From assembly GCF_004771005.1 (NCBI RefSeq), contig NZ_RQHV01000036.1:161637-225636 (forward strand): a DNA stretch of 64,000 nt, read 5' to 3'. The notes under the pieces were generated by a model, which had not been told where the DNA came from, did not search any database, and saw nothing but the letters and a program-made list of their open reading frames with translations. Below are positions 29,781 through 40,903 of this stretch, piece by piece. The stretch's first letter is position 1. The number at the start of each line of letters is the position of its first letter. The translations under genes and the position numbers were made by a program. Origin of the DNA: Leptospira ilyithenensis. GTDB lineage: Bacteria; Spirochaetota; Leptospiria; Leptospirales; Leptospiraceae.

Positions 29781-30399
29781 GAAAGAAGCTACTCTTTCTC
29801 ATAAAGAGAAGTTATTCCTAATCAATAAATTCATAGAAGAGCACCCGGAAGCGGAAATTCAAGATTTCTACAAGTGGTTGTATTTCGGTGAATTCGGAGT
29901 AGAGGAATACAATACATTACTTGCCGGCAAAAAACAAATTCCGGAATTGCATGTCATTCTTTCCGAGATCAAGGAAGAATCAGTCCTTGAAAAAAAAGTA
30001 ACACATGTTTGGGAACCGTTCGGTTTGTCCGCACGTTTTGTCAAAGTATTCGTAAGCCCTTATTATTTGAATGATTGCCCGATCAAAAGATTGGTGAACT
30101 TGATCGAAAGATCTCCCGCATTTCGCGGAGCACGTATGACTTTCAAATTGGATTGGAATCTTTTAAAGGAAACTGTGATCGAAATCCGACAAGATTTAAC
30201 CAGAAGGGATTTTATCAATTTCGAAGAAAGAATCAATTTTCATCAATTGCCAGAGTTATCATTTACGGAAGCATTCCAAAAACAAAATCCATTCTATTAT
30301 AGAGTGGTATCTCAAAAACTATTCTTTGATTATTTCCCCGAGTACGTGGATGAAACAGTCTTTCATCCTTTTGTGGACAATAGTTCGCTCATAGGATAG
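29770..30399 (+). CDS. Unknown protein following plsY
   Basis: A 209-residue soluble-looking protein that I cannot assign. It lacks a signal or membrane helix. It starts with a helical, charged region (EKLFLINKFIEEHPEAEIQDFYKWLY), has a mixed central part rich in aromatic residues, and a conserved-looking FHQLPELSFTEAFQ stretch. Its start lies inside the plsY end (11-base overlap) in another frame, which supports real, coupled translation. The last 37 bases overlap the 3' end of the DUF115 gene on the other strand. Confidence 0.75.
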   Translation: MQHEKEATLSHKEKLFLINKFIEEHPEAEIQDFYKWLYFGEFGVEEYNTLLAGKKQIPELHVILSEIKEESVLEKKVTHVWEPFGLSARFVKVFVSPYYLNDCPIKRLVNLIERSPAFRGARMTFKLDWNLLKETVIEIRQDLTRRDFINFEERINFHQLPELSFTEAFQKQNPFYYRVVSQKLFFDYFPEYVDETVFHPFVDNSSLIG

Positions 30400-32222
30400 A
30401 GACTTCTTTTGAGATACTTTAGTTCCTTTCTTAAAGATTGGGTCAGCAGATTGTTTTTGCGAGCGAGTGTTAGGTCTCCATGGCGAAGCAAATAGATCTC
30501 CGTTTTTCTTACCATCCTTCTCAAATACAATTGGTTTTGCACCCAGATCCAAAGAGGACTTGTCAATAGATCGAATTCTTCCTTGTTTTCAGTTTCAATG
30601 ACGATGAGTTCTTTTTCAATGAATGTTAAGTCGTCACTGATTTGGCGGAATAGTTCTTTCCCCTTTTTGCCGAGCTTTGCATCGGTTTTGTTTTTTTGTC
30701 CGAGAAGAGATACAAGCCAAGGTTCTTTTTTTCTCCAGGGATAGCCGTGATCTTTTTTTGTGAGTAAATCCTGGATGCCTCTTTCCGGTTCCAGGTTTTG
30801 AAATCCCTCGATGAGTGCTCCATCCGCATTTAAGTTGATCAATTTCAAATCGACAGACCGCGCCGATTCTTCAAACCAATGACGGTAAAGCTCCAAAACA
30901 TAATCGGTCAGAACCGTTTTTCCGTTACAAGAAGGAACTTCCTTTGTTTCCCGTTTGCGAATGATTACTTCATTGATCCGTTCCAGGCTTTGTCGCCTTG
31001 TAACTAGCGTTAACCATTTTTCATTATGATGAGTTCCTGTGGAATGGATTTCCCTTCCTGAGTAAGCAAGATCCTGGCCTACAAAGTAGATTTCGGAAAA
31101 TCCCATATATCTGAGCATATCGAAGGCTGTTGTGGCAACACTTCCCCCCGATTGAATGTCTCCCACTTCCTCGAAGACAGAGTCTGCGAGTTCTCCTCCG
31201 GCTGTTACCTCCCGAATCAAAGTTCCTTCCGCATCCACTTGGAATTTTGCGGTAACTGAATGAATTACGGAACGAAACATAGGTTCCTTCAGCAGAGTGG
31301 GGGAACTGACAAGATCGGCAAAGAGAGGAATCGGTTCCAAATTTTCTCCCATAAAATGAAAGAATGAATTTGTCTGTGCATCGAGTGTGACCACGCCATC
31401 GGGAATGATCCCGTCTTTCAGTAAAACTTTCAAAGAAGTGTCACAGGAAAGTACAAATACTTTATCTCTGATTTTGTGAATCCATTCCAGATTTTTTCTA
31501 AGAGATGGGCCAGCTGATACAAGTAATGCGGAGAGTCCTTGAAAATTATCTTTTAAGGAGGAAATTTTAAATCGTTCCGGTGAAGTTTTTGCTACTTGCA
31601 AAAGATTCCAGATGGAATTTTTCACCCATAGTCTTTCGAACTCGAATTTGGTCAGTAGATCACTCATTTTTGCAGAAAACACGGACTGAATTCTGTTTTC
31701 GATTTCTGAGTAAAATACAAGTTCCCGTTGCATATCCGATTGGTTTCGGATGATTTTCAGTCCGCTGACTCTATCGATAGGCAACGACTCCAGATAGTTC
31801 ATTCCTAACGGTAAAAAAGTTTCTCCGGAAAATATATGTCTGCCGGGAATTTTTAATGTATCTTTCAATACACGATCCCACATAACTTCGATTAGCGAAG
31901 GGTCGTCTCCTATTATAACGAAAATCTGACCTGGTCTCAAGGCAGAATTGATTCTTTGAATCAGGTGGAGATTTCCGAGTCCCATAAGCAAGACCACGTC
32001 CGTAGATTTTAAGTTATGCGATTCAAGCAGTCTTTCCGCTTGTTTGTCAGGGAAAAATTTGGAAGAGAGGGCTTCTCCATTATATGAGACATAATATTGT
32101 CCTTCTTCCTTCGCGGGAATTATGTCCCATAAGCCTGCTGTTGGCCAGTTTTGGAAATAATTTCGAAGATAAGGCTTTCGATTAAAAATTTCACTGGAAA
32201 CTTGATCCGTAATTTGGGACAT
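30363..32222 (-). CDS. DUF115 / Maf-type motility-associated glycosyltransferase
   Basis: A 619-residue protein with the 6-hydroxymethylpterin pyrophosphokinase MptE-like (DUF115) domain in its middle, seen as LSALLVSAGPSLRKNLEWI, VFVLSCDTSLKVLLKDGIIPDGVVTLDAQ, and GGSVATTAFDMLRYMGFSEIYFVGQDL (in pieces). Proteins of this type (Maf) transfer nonulosonic sugars to flagellin in several bacteria. A role in glycosylating periplasmic flagella is plausible here but inferred. The N-terminal ~200 residues resemble the Maf N-terminal region. Divergent from smc with a 74-base gap. Confidence 0.8.
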   Translation of the reverse strand: MSQITDQVSSEIFNRKPYLRNYFQNWPTAGLWDIIPAKEEGQYYVSYNGEALSSKFFPDKQAERLLESHNLKSTDVVLLMGLGNLHLIQRINSALRPGQIFVIIGDDPSLIEVMWDRVLKDTLKIPGRHIFSGETFLPLGMNYLESLPIDRVSGLKIIRNQSDMQRELVFYSEIENRIQSVFSAKMSDLLTKFEFERLWVKNSIWNLLQVAKTSPERFKISSLKDNFQGLSALLVSAGPSLRKNLEWIHKIRDKVFVLSCDTSLKVLLKDGIIPDGVVTLDAQTNSFFHFMGENLEPIPLFADLVSSPTLLKEPMFRSVIHSVTAKFQVDAEGTLIREVTAGGELADSVFEEVGDIQSGGSVATTAFDMLRYMGFSEIYFVGQDLAYSGREIHSTGTHHNEKWLTLVTRRQSLERINEVIIRKRETKEVPSCNGKTVLTDYVLELYRHWFEESARSVDLKLINLNADGALIEGFQNLEPERGIQDLLTKKDHGYPWRKKEPWLVSLLGQKNKTDAKLGKKGKELFRQISDDLTFIEKELIVIETENKEEFDLLTSPLWIWVQNQLYLRRMVRKTEIYLLRHGDLTLARKNNLLTQSLRKELKYLKRSLYPMSELLSTKG

Positions 32223-32296
32223 AATACTATCTAAAGTTTTTTCTTATGTCTCCCAACCTCTGTCAACCGGGAAACGAAGGAAAGCACGAGCAAAAC

Positions 32297-35074
<2,778 letters not shown>

Positions 35075-35109
35075 GGCTAAAGGGAAAGGAAAAAAGTAAG
35101 AAAAGAAAA

Positions 35110-35126
35110 GGCGGTTATTTACCGCC
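35110..35126 (-). terminator. Terminator overlapping the stop codon of the Cys-rich gene
   Basis: Read on the minus strand: GGCGGT, a 5-base loop, ACCGCC, then TTTTCTTTTC. The TAA stop of the Cys-rich protein lies across the stem and loop (35115-35117). A pyrimidine-rich, T-heavy tail follows, so it can act as an intrinsic terminator; on the plus strand the stem also lies just past smc, but without a T run. Confidence 0.7.
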
Positions 35127-35402
35127 TAGCTCCTTCATAATGCAAGAACTGAAAGTTTTGCAGGAATCTCCTGCGGCGAGGCAAGCTGCAATTTTGTTGT
35201 AGTATTTTGGTTTGTTGCAATTGAAATCACAACCTTTTTTAAGCATTTGTTTTTGGTCTTCTGTCGCTTGCGGATTTACTTGCACGGAACAGGTGTAAAA
35301 ACGATCACAGGCTTCCTTACATTTTGGAAAGTCTGCTGCCATTAGATTGGATGTGATAAGAAGGAGTGAAACCCCTGCTAGTAGAAGAATTGTCTTTTTC
35401 AT
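35115..35402 (-). CDS. Small exported Cys-rich protein
   Basis: A 95-residue protein with a clear signal peptide (residues 1-22, ending LMA) and a mature part of about 73 residues with eight cysteines (KCKEAC, YTC, GCDFNC, AACLAAGDSC, SSC). The even number and spacing suggest four disulfides in the periplasm. Function unknown; small Cys-rich exported proteins of this kind seem common in leptospires. AAGGAAG lies upstream of the ATG. It starts only 22 bases after the 3' end of tRNA-Met on the same strand, so it is probably made from a tRNA-mRNA transcript. Its stop lies within a terminator stem. Confidence 0.88.
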   Translation of the reverse strand: MKKTILLLAGVSLLLITSNLMAADFPKCKEACDRFYTCSVQVNPQATEDQKQMLKKGCDFNCNKPKYYNKIAACLAAGDSCKTFSSCIMKELGGK

Positions 35403-35424
35403 GCGAAAGTCTTCCTTTACGATC

Positions 35425-35501
35425 TGGTAGCGAAGACGGGAGTCGAACCCGTGACCTCAGGGTTATGAATCCTGTGCTCTAACCATCTGAGCTACCTCGC
35501 C
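35425..35501 (-). tRNA. tRNA-Met (anticodon CAT), CCA encoded
   Basis: A full cloverleaf reads on the minus strand: acceptor GGCGAGG / CTTCGCT (with G-U pairs at both the first and sixth positions), D arm GCTC..GAGC, anticodon loop TTCATAA, variable loop AGGTC, and T arm ACGGG TTCGACT CCCGT. Discriminator A, and CCA follows in the genome. The body resembles elongator tRNA-Met and not the initiator (no three G-C pairs under the anticodon loop; an A-C mismatch closes the loop). A CAT anticodon could also be tRNA-Ile needing lysidine, but the sequence favours Met. A TATAAA at 35523-35518 may be the -10 box. Confidence 0.95.
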
Positions 35502-35662
35502 CTATACCTTAGATCGTTTTATAGAGCCAAATCATTAGCTCTTTTGTCATTTTTTATGCGATAAGTGACTGGTAAAGGAAAAATCAAAATCTAAGATTCT
35601 CAAATCTTTTTTGGAAACTAGGGAACTTTGAAGGAACTAGGTGGGTAAAGGGAAGAGGATAC

Positions 35663-35692
35663 AAAAAAACCCCCGCATTTTCAGCGAGGGTT
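35663..35692 (-). terminator. Rho-independent terminator of glnA
   Basis: On the minus strand, 7 bases after the glnA stop: ACCCTCGC, loop TGAAAAT, GCGGGGGT, then a run of T. Eight paired positions including one G-T pair. Confidence 0.88.
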
Positions 35693-35698
35693 CTATTC

Positions 35699-37159
35699 TT
35701 AGCAAGAATAAGTTGTTAGGAATTCGTATGGGTGAGGGCGACCTTCCCATGGCCAAATTTCAGTTTCAAACTTATAGTGTTGGTATGTTTGAATGAAATT
35801 TTCACTCATTACATCGCCTTGTTTGAAAACATCTTTGCTCGCAAGCATCTCTTCTATAGCTTCTCTCAGAGTGTGAGGCATTTGTTTGATACCTTTCTCT
35901 CTGATTTCATCCAAAGAGAGTTCGAATAAATCTTCTTCTCTCGGTTGGCCCGGATCCAATTTCTCTTTAATTCCGGTAAGACCAGCCATAAGCATGGATG
36001 TGAACGCCAAGTATGGGTTAGCTGTTGAGTCAGGGAAACGGAATTCCACGCGAATTGCTTTTTCTCCGGACACGAAAGGAATGCGGCAGGATGCCGATCT
36101 GTTTTGTGCGGAATAAGCAAGGATAGAAGGAGCTTCAAATCCCGGAATCAATCGCTTATAAGAGTTAGTGGATGCATTTGTAAACGCAGCACAAGCTCTA
36201 GCGTATTTTAAAACTCCAGCAACATAATTCAATGCCAAGTCGGAAAGACCTTGGTATTTGTCTCCGGCGAAAAGATTTTTTCCACCTTTCCAAAGGGATT
36301 GGTGAACGTGCATACCGTTACCATTATCACCAAACAGAGGCTTTGGCATAAAAGTTGCGGTTTTTCCGTGCTTATGAGCAACCATCTTTACGACGTATTT
36401 TAGCTTTTGTACGTTGTCCGCAGCTTCTATCAATGTTCCGAATTTAACACCGATCTCACCTTGAGCTTGCGCTACTTCGTGGTGGACTACGAATGTTTCC
36501 ATTCCGATGGCTTCGAGTGTTCTTACAAACTCTGCACGAAGATCCACTTGGGAGTCGATCGGTGCAACCGGGAAATAACCGCCTTTTGTTCCGGGTCTGT
36601 GACCTGAGTTGAAGTTGATTTTTCCTGCGTTTGGTGCGCCTGGAATTTCAGAATGAGAGTTCCAAATACCTTCGTTGGAATCCAATTCGTAGGATTGACA
36701 GTTGATTTCATCACGAACTTTCAAGCTGTCAAAAACGAAAAATTCGTTTTCAGGACCAAAATAAGCAGTATCTGCGATTCCCGTTGTTTTCATGTATTCC
36801 AATGCTTTCTTTGCAATGGAACGCGGGCATTTTTCGTAGTATTGTTTTTTGTAAATGTCCCAAACATCACAGAACATAACAAGTGTTTTGTCAGCTGTAA
36901 ATGGGTCAAGGAATGACGTTGCAATTTCAGGGTGGAGTTGCATATCGGAAGCGTTGATTGGCTGCCATCTAGCAATCGAAGATCCGTCAAATGGGATCCC
37001 TTTGAATGTGTTTTCATCCACTGAATTCACATAATAAGAAACATGGTGCCATATTCCTTTAATATCAGTGAATCGGAAATCGTAGAATACGACTCCGTTT
37101 TTCTTGGCGAACTCAACCACTTCCTTTCCGGAAGTAAATTTTGGGGTTGCGAACTGCAT
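35699..37159 (-). CDS. glnA: Glutamine synthetase type I
   Basis: Makes glutamine from glutamate and ammonia; dodecameric and cytoplasmic. The 486-residue protein has the GS catalytic features: [25 protein letters not shown], the ATP-site motif [20 protein letters not shown] and [10 protein letters not shown]. The position of the adenylylated Tyr of E. coli-type enzymes (NLYDLP) reads DLFELS here, with Phe at 412, so control by adenylylation looks impossible. A strong sigma70-type promoter lies 50-80 bases upstream and AAGGAG precedes the ATG. A terminator follows directly, so it is transcribed alone. Confidence 0.97.
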   Translation of the reverse strand: MQFATPKFTSGKEVVEFAKKNGVVFYDFRFTDIKGIWHHVSYYVNSVDENTFKGIPFDGSSIARWQPINASDMQLHPEIATSFLDPFTADKTLVMFCDVWDIYKKQYYEKCPRSIAKKALEYMKTTGIADTAYFGPENEFFVFDSLKVRDEINCQSYELDSNEGIWNSHSEIPGAPNAGKINFNSGHRPGTKGGYFPVAPIDSQVDLRAEFVRTLEAIGMETFVVHHEVAQAQGEIGVKFGTLIEAADNVQKLKYVVKMVAHKHGKTATFMPKPLFGDNGNGMHVHQSLWKGGKNLFAGDKYQGLSDLALNYVAGVLKYARACAAFTNASTNSYKRLIPGFEAPSILAYSAQNRSASCRIPFVSGEKAIRVEFRFPDSTANPYLAFTSMLMAGLTGIKEKLDPGQPREEDLFELSLDEIREKGIKQMPHTLREAIEEMLASKDVFKQGDVMSENFIQTYQHYKFETEIWPWEGRPHPYEFLTTYSC

Positions 37160-37209
37160 CTTTTTCTCCTTCGTTCAGAGGTTCGTTTCTGATTCTAATC
37201 TGGTTGTCC

Positions 37210-37238
37210 AATATACTGCAATATCTATACCACGTCAA
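37210..37238 (-). promoter_or_regulatory. Promoter of glnA
   Basis: TTGACG (37238-37233) and TATATT (37215-37210), exactly 17 bases apart on the minus strand; the -10 box ends 50 bases before the glnA ATG. This is the best sigma70-type match I noticed in the window. No sigma54 (-24/-12) pattern was found, so nitrogen control through NtrC at this promoter is not supported. Confidence 0.7.
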
Positions 37239-37632
37239 TTCGATGGAAATTTAAGGAAATCGCACCGTTTTTAAGCAGACTGCATTCTATTGATGTGTAC
37301 CGAAAATGGGCAATATGTCTTAAATATGGCCAATCCGTAAACAGGAAGCGCTTATTTTCATAAGAGAATCGGAATCTAGTTTTACAATCTCGGTTTATTT
37401 CTGCAATGAAATCAAATAGTGGGGAATGAAAAAAAAGAAGTCCTTTCTTAAATCGAGAATTCTTAACTGTTGTTAGCATTAAGTAATATGGATTTTTTTG
37501 TCATTTTTACCTGGAGGAAATTCAAAATTTTCTCTAAAATTCGTGCTTTAAAAATGAGTATCTTGTATTTGTCAAAATGACATATTTTTTTCGTTTATCC
37601 TAAATTGGCTATCTATAAGTATTGGAGCATTG
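37239..37632. other. Intergenic region between glnA and the PP2C gene
   Basis: About 390 AT-rich bases with no convincing gene. An open frame on the minus strand (37225-37479) overlaps the glnA promoter, lacks a ribosome site and has no family resemblance, so it is left out. An inverted repeat TGTCA-AAA-TGACA (37570-37582) overlaps a TTGTCA box and may be an operator for the plus-strand phosphatase gene. GGAG at 37624 is that gene's ribosome site. Confidence 0.5.
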
Positions 37633-39378
37633 ATGGAAAGTAACGGACAGTATGTGCGTACAAGTCGTCTTGAAAGTTTTATTAAATTTTCTTCTGATCC
37701 CATCTGGTGTTATGAAGTCGACATTCCTATGCCGACAAATCTTCCCGTCTTAGAACAAGCAAAGTATCTATTCGAACATTCGATTGTAAAGGAATGCAAT
37801 CTAGCCACGGCTAAAATCTACGGATTTACCAAGCCGGATGATATGATCGGAAAATACATAAAAGATTTGATTCCTCTTCAGGATTTTTCGCCGATCGTTC
37901 GGTTTGTCGAATCAGGTTACGAATTTTCCAACGAAGAATATTTGGAAGTTTTATCTGAAAATCGCAAAAGAAATTTTATCATCAATGTTCATAGTGAATT
38001 GTTAGACGGTAAATTCGTCCGGTGTTGGGGCCAACAAAAAGAGATTACATTGATGAAGGCTACGGAAGAGAAATTGAACGCTTTGCTTCGTCTTTCCGAA
38101 ATCCTGAATGAAATTTCAAGAGTCTTTGTGTTCAGTAAGGCTGAGTTTATTACCGACGCAGTTCAATTTGCTTTGGAAAAAATCGGTGAATATACTTCAG
38201 CGGATCGTGCTTTTATCATGGAGATATCGCAAGACAGACAATCTATGTCTTTCACACACGAGTGGTTAAACGAGGGAGTCGAGTCAGCAGTTTTAGTAGG
38301 CCAGGATTTGCCTATCTCTTCTATGAATCCGGAGAATTTGGCGATTCTGATGAACGACGGAATTTTATTTATGCCTGATTCCAGGGAGCTGCCGGAAGGT
38401 TCTTGGGTGAGGGGCATGATGGAAAAAACAGGAGTTAGGTCCTCTCTCTCTATCGGACTTAGGGATGAAGGAAATCTGATGGGAATCATGGGTGTGGTTA
38501 GAGTTCATAAAAAATACGAATGGCCGAAAGAATCTCATAATCTGCTTTCTCTTGCGGCGGATTTGATTTCCCAAGGGATGTTAAGGGCACGCAGCGAACT
38601 TGTGTTACATGCCAAAGAAAGAAAACTTCAGAATTTTTATTCTGAAATCACCGAAGACCTGATGCTCGCCCGGTTGACTCAGGAATCATGGATTGCAAAG
38701 GATTTTCCCAATTATAATAACGTTAGATTTTTCAGTAATTTTTTTCCTTACGGAGAAATCGGGGGCGATATCATACTCTATGATTCTCCTTCTCCCGATT
38801 ATATTGATATTTTATTCGGAGATATTTCGGGGCATGGGATTTCTTCCGCTTTGGTTTCGGGTATCGTAGCCATGGGTTTTAAAAAACATTCCGATTCCAG
38901 ACTCTCTCCAAAGGATCTTCTGAAGGCATTGAATACCGAACTTGAGCCGGTGATGGGCAAACATCATATTAGTTGTTGTTTGGTGAGGATTTACCATGAA
39001 ACCAGAGAAGTCGTTTTTTGTTTTGCGGGGCATCCTCCTTTGCTTATTTGGAATACGCAAAAGAAAGAAAAGATACAATCTCTTATCCATGAAAATTATC
39101 CGCTTCTTTTGATAGAAGAATGGGAAGGGATTGAAATAAAATATCAATTTCAGCCTAAGGACCGTTTGTTTCTTTATTCGGACGGAATTTATGAGGTTGA
39201 AAATAAGGATAGAGACGGTGTTTTGGGCTTGGAAAAATTTCTAGTTATGGTGGATGAATTGAAGGATTTCAATACTGATGGAGAAGACTTTTTGACTTCC
39301 GTCGTAACCAATGCGGTGATACGTGAAGACAGAACCATCCGGGATGATATCGCTCTCTTATTGATTGAGTTTACTTAA
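37633..39378 (+). CDS. PAS-GAF-PP2C serine phosphatase (RsbU type)
   Basis: A 581-residue cytoplasmic signalling protein: an N-terminal PAS-like domain (about 10-140, FIKFSSDPIWCYEV..YGFTKPDDMIGKYIKDLIP), a GAF-like domain (about 160-320, with YTSADRAFIMEIS), and a C-terminal SpoIIE/RsbU PP2C phosphatase (about 375-581). The phosphatase metal Asp residues lie in GEIGGDIILYD, FGDISGHGISSALV, and near the end in RDDIALLLIE. Family members dephosphorylate STAS antagonists; the STAS protein at 19914 is a possible target, but this is inference since leptospires encode many of both. ATG at 37633 follows GGAG; a TTG three bases earlier is also in frame. Confidence 0.88.
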   Translation: MESNGQYVRTSRLESFIKFSSDPIWCYEVDIPMPTNLPVLEQAKYLFEHSIVKECNLATAKIYGFTKPDDMIGKYIKDLIPLQDFSPIVRFVESGYEFSNEEYLEVLSENRKRNFIINVHSELLDGKFVRCWGQQKEITLMKATEEKLNALLRLSEILNEISRVFVFSKAEFITDAVQFALEKIGEYTSADRAFIMEISQDRQSMSFTHEWLNEGVESAVLVGQDLPISSMNPENLAILMNDGILFMPDSRELPEGSWVRGMMEKTGVRSSLSIGLRDEGNLMGIMGVVRVHKKYEWPKESHNLLSLAADLISQGMLRARSELVLHAKERKLQNFYSEITEDLMLARLTQESWIAKDFPNYNNVRFFSNFFPYGEIGGDIILYDSPSPDYIDILFGDISGHGISSALVSGIVAMGFKKHSDSRLSPKDLLKALNTELEPVMGKHHISCCLVRIYHETREVVFCFAGHPPLLIWNTQKKEKIQSLIHENYPLLLIEEWEGIEIKYQFQPKDRLFLYSDGIYEVENKDRDGVLGLEKFLVMVDELKDFNTDGEDFLTSVVTNAVIREDRTIRDDIALLLIEFT

Positions 39379-39393
39379 GTCAGGAATTTTAAA

Positions 39394-40119
39394 TTATTCT
39401 ACATCAGCGAGATCTAATACCGGTTTGTCTGCTTGCGGATAACGCGCAAGATACTCTCCCACGATCTTTTGTTTTCCTTCCAGCTTTGCTAAATGATTTT
39501 CGATGATATAACCGAAGTCCAATTTGCCTTTTACGATTTCATATCTTTCCGTTTCAATCGTTCCCAAATCCAAATCCGAAGGGACTTCATTCGCTTTGTC
39601 GGCATATTCTTTTGCCTTTTCCCAATAAGGGATGGCTTCTTTGTAAAATCCTTCCGCGATCTGAAATGAATTTTTCAATTCATGGGCAAAGTCCAGGTTA
39701 TAAAAATAAACATGTCTTTTGTCGAACTTGGAAGCGATTCTCATATAAGACCGCATGATCCCCAAGTTGATTTGCATAAACATAAGGTTTCTATACTTAT
39801 AATATTCCGCTTCCGTTTTTGTTTCGCATAATGCATGTTTTGGGTGACGAAATCTTTTTGTCATAGCGATTTTCAGAAAATAAATGTTTTTCCGAAGTTC
39901 GTTTTCGTTATAATGCTGTTTGAGATTGTATAATTCGTAATAATCTTCCAGATACTTCGGATCCCATTTATGCAGTTTGTACGGAACCCAATCCGAAAAC
40001 TTGGTGTAAGGACCGTTTTTTTCGTATTCATAATTATAATCTATATCCGTTTCCCAGGCAAAAAGAGAAGGGGAAAGTAGGAACAAGATCAGAATGAATT
40101 TGGAAAAAATGGATTTCAC
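39394..40119 (-). CDS. Unknown exported protein
   Basis: A 241-residue protein of unknown function. From the GTG at 40119 it begins with a clean signal peptide (KSIFSKFILILFLLSPSLFA, cleavage before WETD). The mature part is rich in Tyr, Lys and Glu and mostly helical, with tetratricopeptide-like spacing (LKNSFQIAEGFYKEAIPYWEKA is one candidate pair, split here only for reading). A TTG at 40152 is in frame but adds 11 polar residues and lacks a ribosome site. It lies 100 bases after the response regulator on the same strand and could belong to its regulon; nothing direct shows it. Confidence 0.72.
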   Translation of the reverse strand: MKSIFSKFILILFLLSPSLFAWETDIDYNYEYEKNGPYTKFSDWVPYKLHKWDPKYLEDYYELYNLKQHYNENELRKNIYFLKIAMTKRFRHPKHALCETKTEAEYYKYRNLMFMQINLGIMRSYMRIASKFDKRHVYFYNLDFAHELKNSFQIAEGFYKEAIPYWEKAKEYADKANEVPSDLDLGTIETERYEIVKGKLDFGYIIENHLAKLEGKQKIVGEYLARYPQADKPVLDLADVE

Positions 40120-40219
40120 CTTATCATTGTCGGAAGAATTCGAATTTCCCAAAATAGAAAGGACCGGTCAGCCCTTCTGGAAAACCGTAAAATTGCTAAA
40201 AAATCTTTTTTGTAAAGGA

Positions 40220-40903
40220 TCAATTCAGCGGGGAGAGGGGCGCTATCCATTGGTAACCGACTCCTCTTACATTTCGGATGGAAGATTCCCCCAAGGCTTC
40301 CCGAAGTCGTACGATCGCATTGTCTATGGTTCTTTGTGTGGGAAATGCGTCTTCTCCTACAATCTGATCCAGGATTTCGTTTCGACTCCAAACATGATTC
40401 GGTTCCGAGATAAGAAGTTCCAAAAGGGCGCAGTCTCTTTTGGAAAGAGGGATAAGTTCTCCGCCAGGGGATTTGACGGCAAAGGAATCCAGATGGATTT
40501 CCAAACTGCCGGATCTCCATTTTTTACCAAATGGTTTTTGGCTGATTTGGATCACTCTTTCCAGTCGGATGAGTAGTTCTTTTAAATGAAATGGTTTAGG
40601 GATAAATTCCACAGCACCCAATTCAAATCCTTTCAATCTTTCCTGGGCGCCTGCCTGTGCTGTAAGAAATAAAAAGGGTGTGTCTTTGGATTCCTTTTTG
40701 ATGAATTCCGCAACATGAAATCCATTTTCATCGGGAAGCCTGAGATCCAGAATGACGAGGTTCGGTTTTTTTTCTAAGAATACAATTTTGGAATCGGCGG
40801 CGGTTTTGGACCAAAAGACTTTATAACCTTCTTTGACCAAACGTTCCCGTAAAGTTTCTCCCAGGCTTTCATCATCTTCTACAATCATTACGGAAGGTTT
40901 CAT
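40220..40903 (-). CDS. OmpR-family response regulator
   Basis: A 227-residue regulator: receiver domain (1-120) with acidic pocket D10-D11, phosphoacceptor D53 in VILDLRLPDENG and the conserved Lys in FIPKPF, then a winged-helix DNA-binding domain (about 130-225, RDCALLELLISEPNHVWSR, QRTIDNAIVRLR). It is overlapped by ATGA with the histidine kinase gene upstream, so they form one two-component system. Signal and targets unknown. Confidence 0.93.
   Translation of the reverse strand: MKPSVMIVEDDESLGETLRERLVKEGYKVFWSKTAADSKIVFLEKKPNLVILDLRLPDENGFHVAEFIKKESKDTPFLFLTAQAGAQERLKGFELGAVEFIPKPFHLKELLIRLERVIQISQKPFGKKWRSGSLEIHLDSFAVKSPGGELIPLSKRDCALLELLISEPNHVWSRNEILDQIVGEDAFPTQRTIDNAIVRLREALGESSIRNVRGVGYQWIAPLSPLN

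Noticed and set aside
37225..37479. 84-codon minus-strand open frame upstream of glnA
   Set aside because: It overlaps the strong glnA promoter, has no ribosome site and an amino-acid make-up expected of AT-rich spacer.
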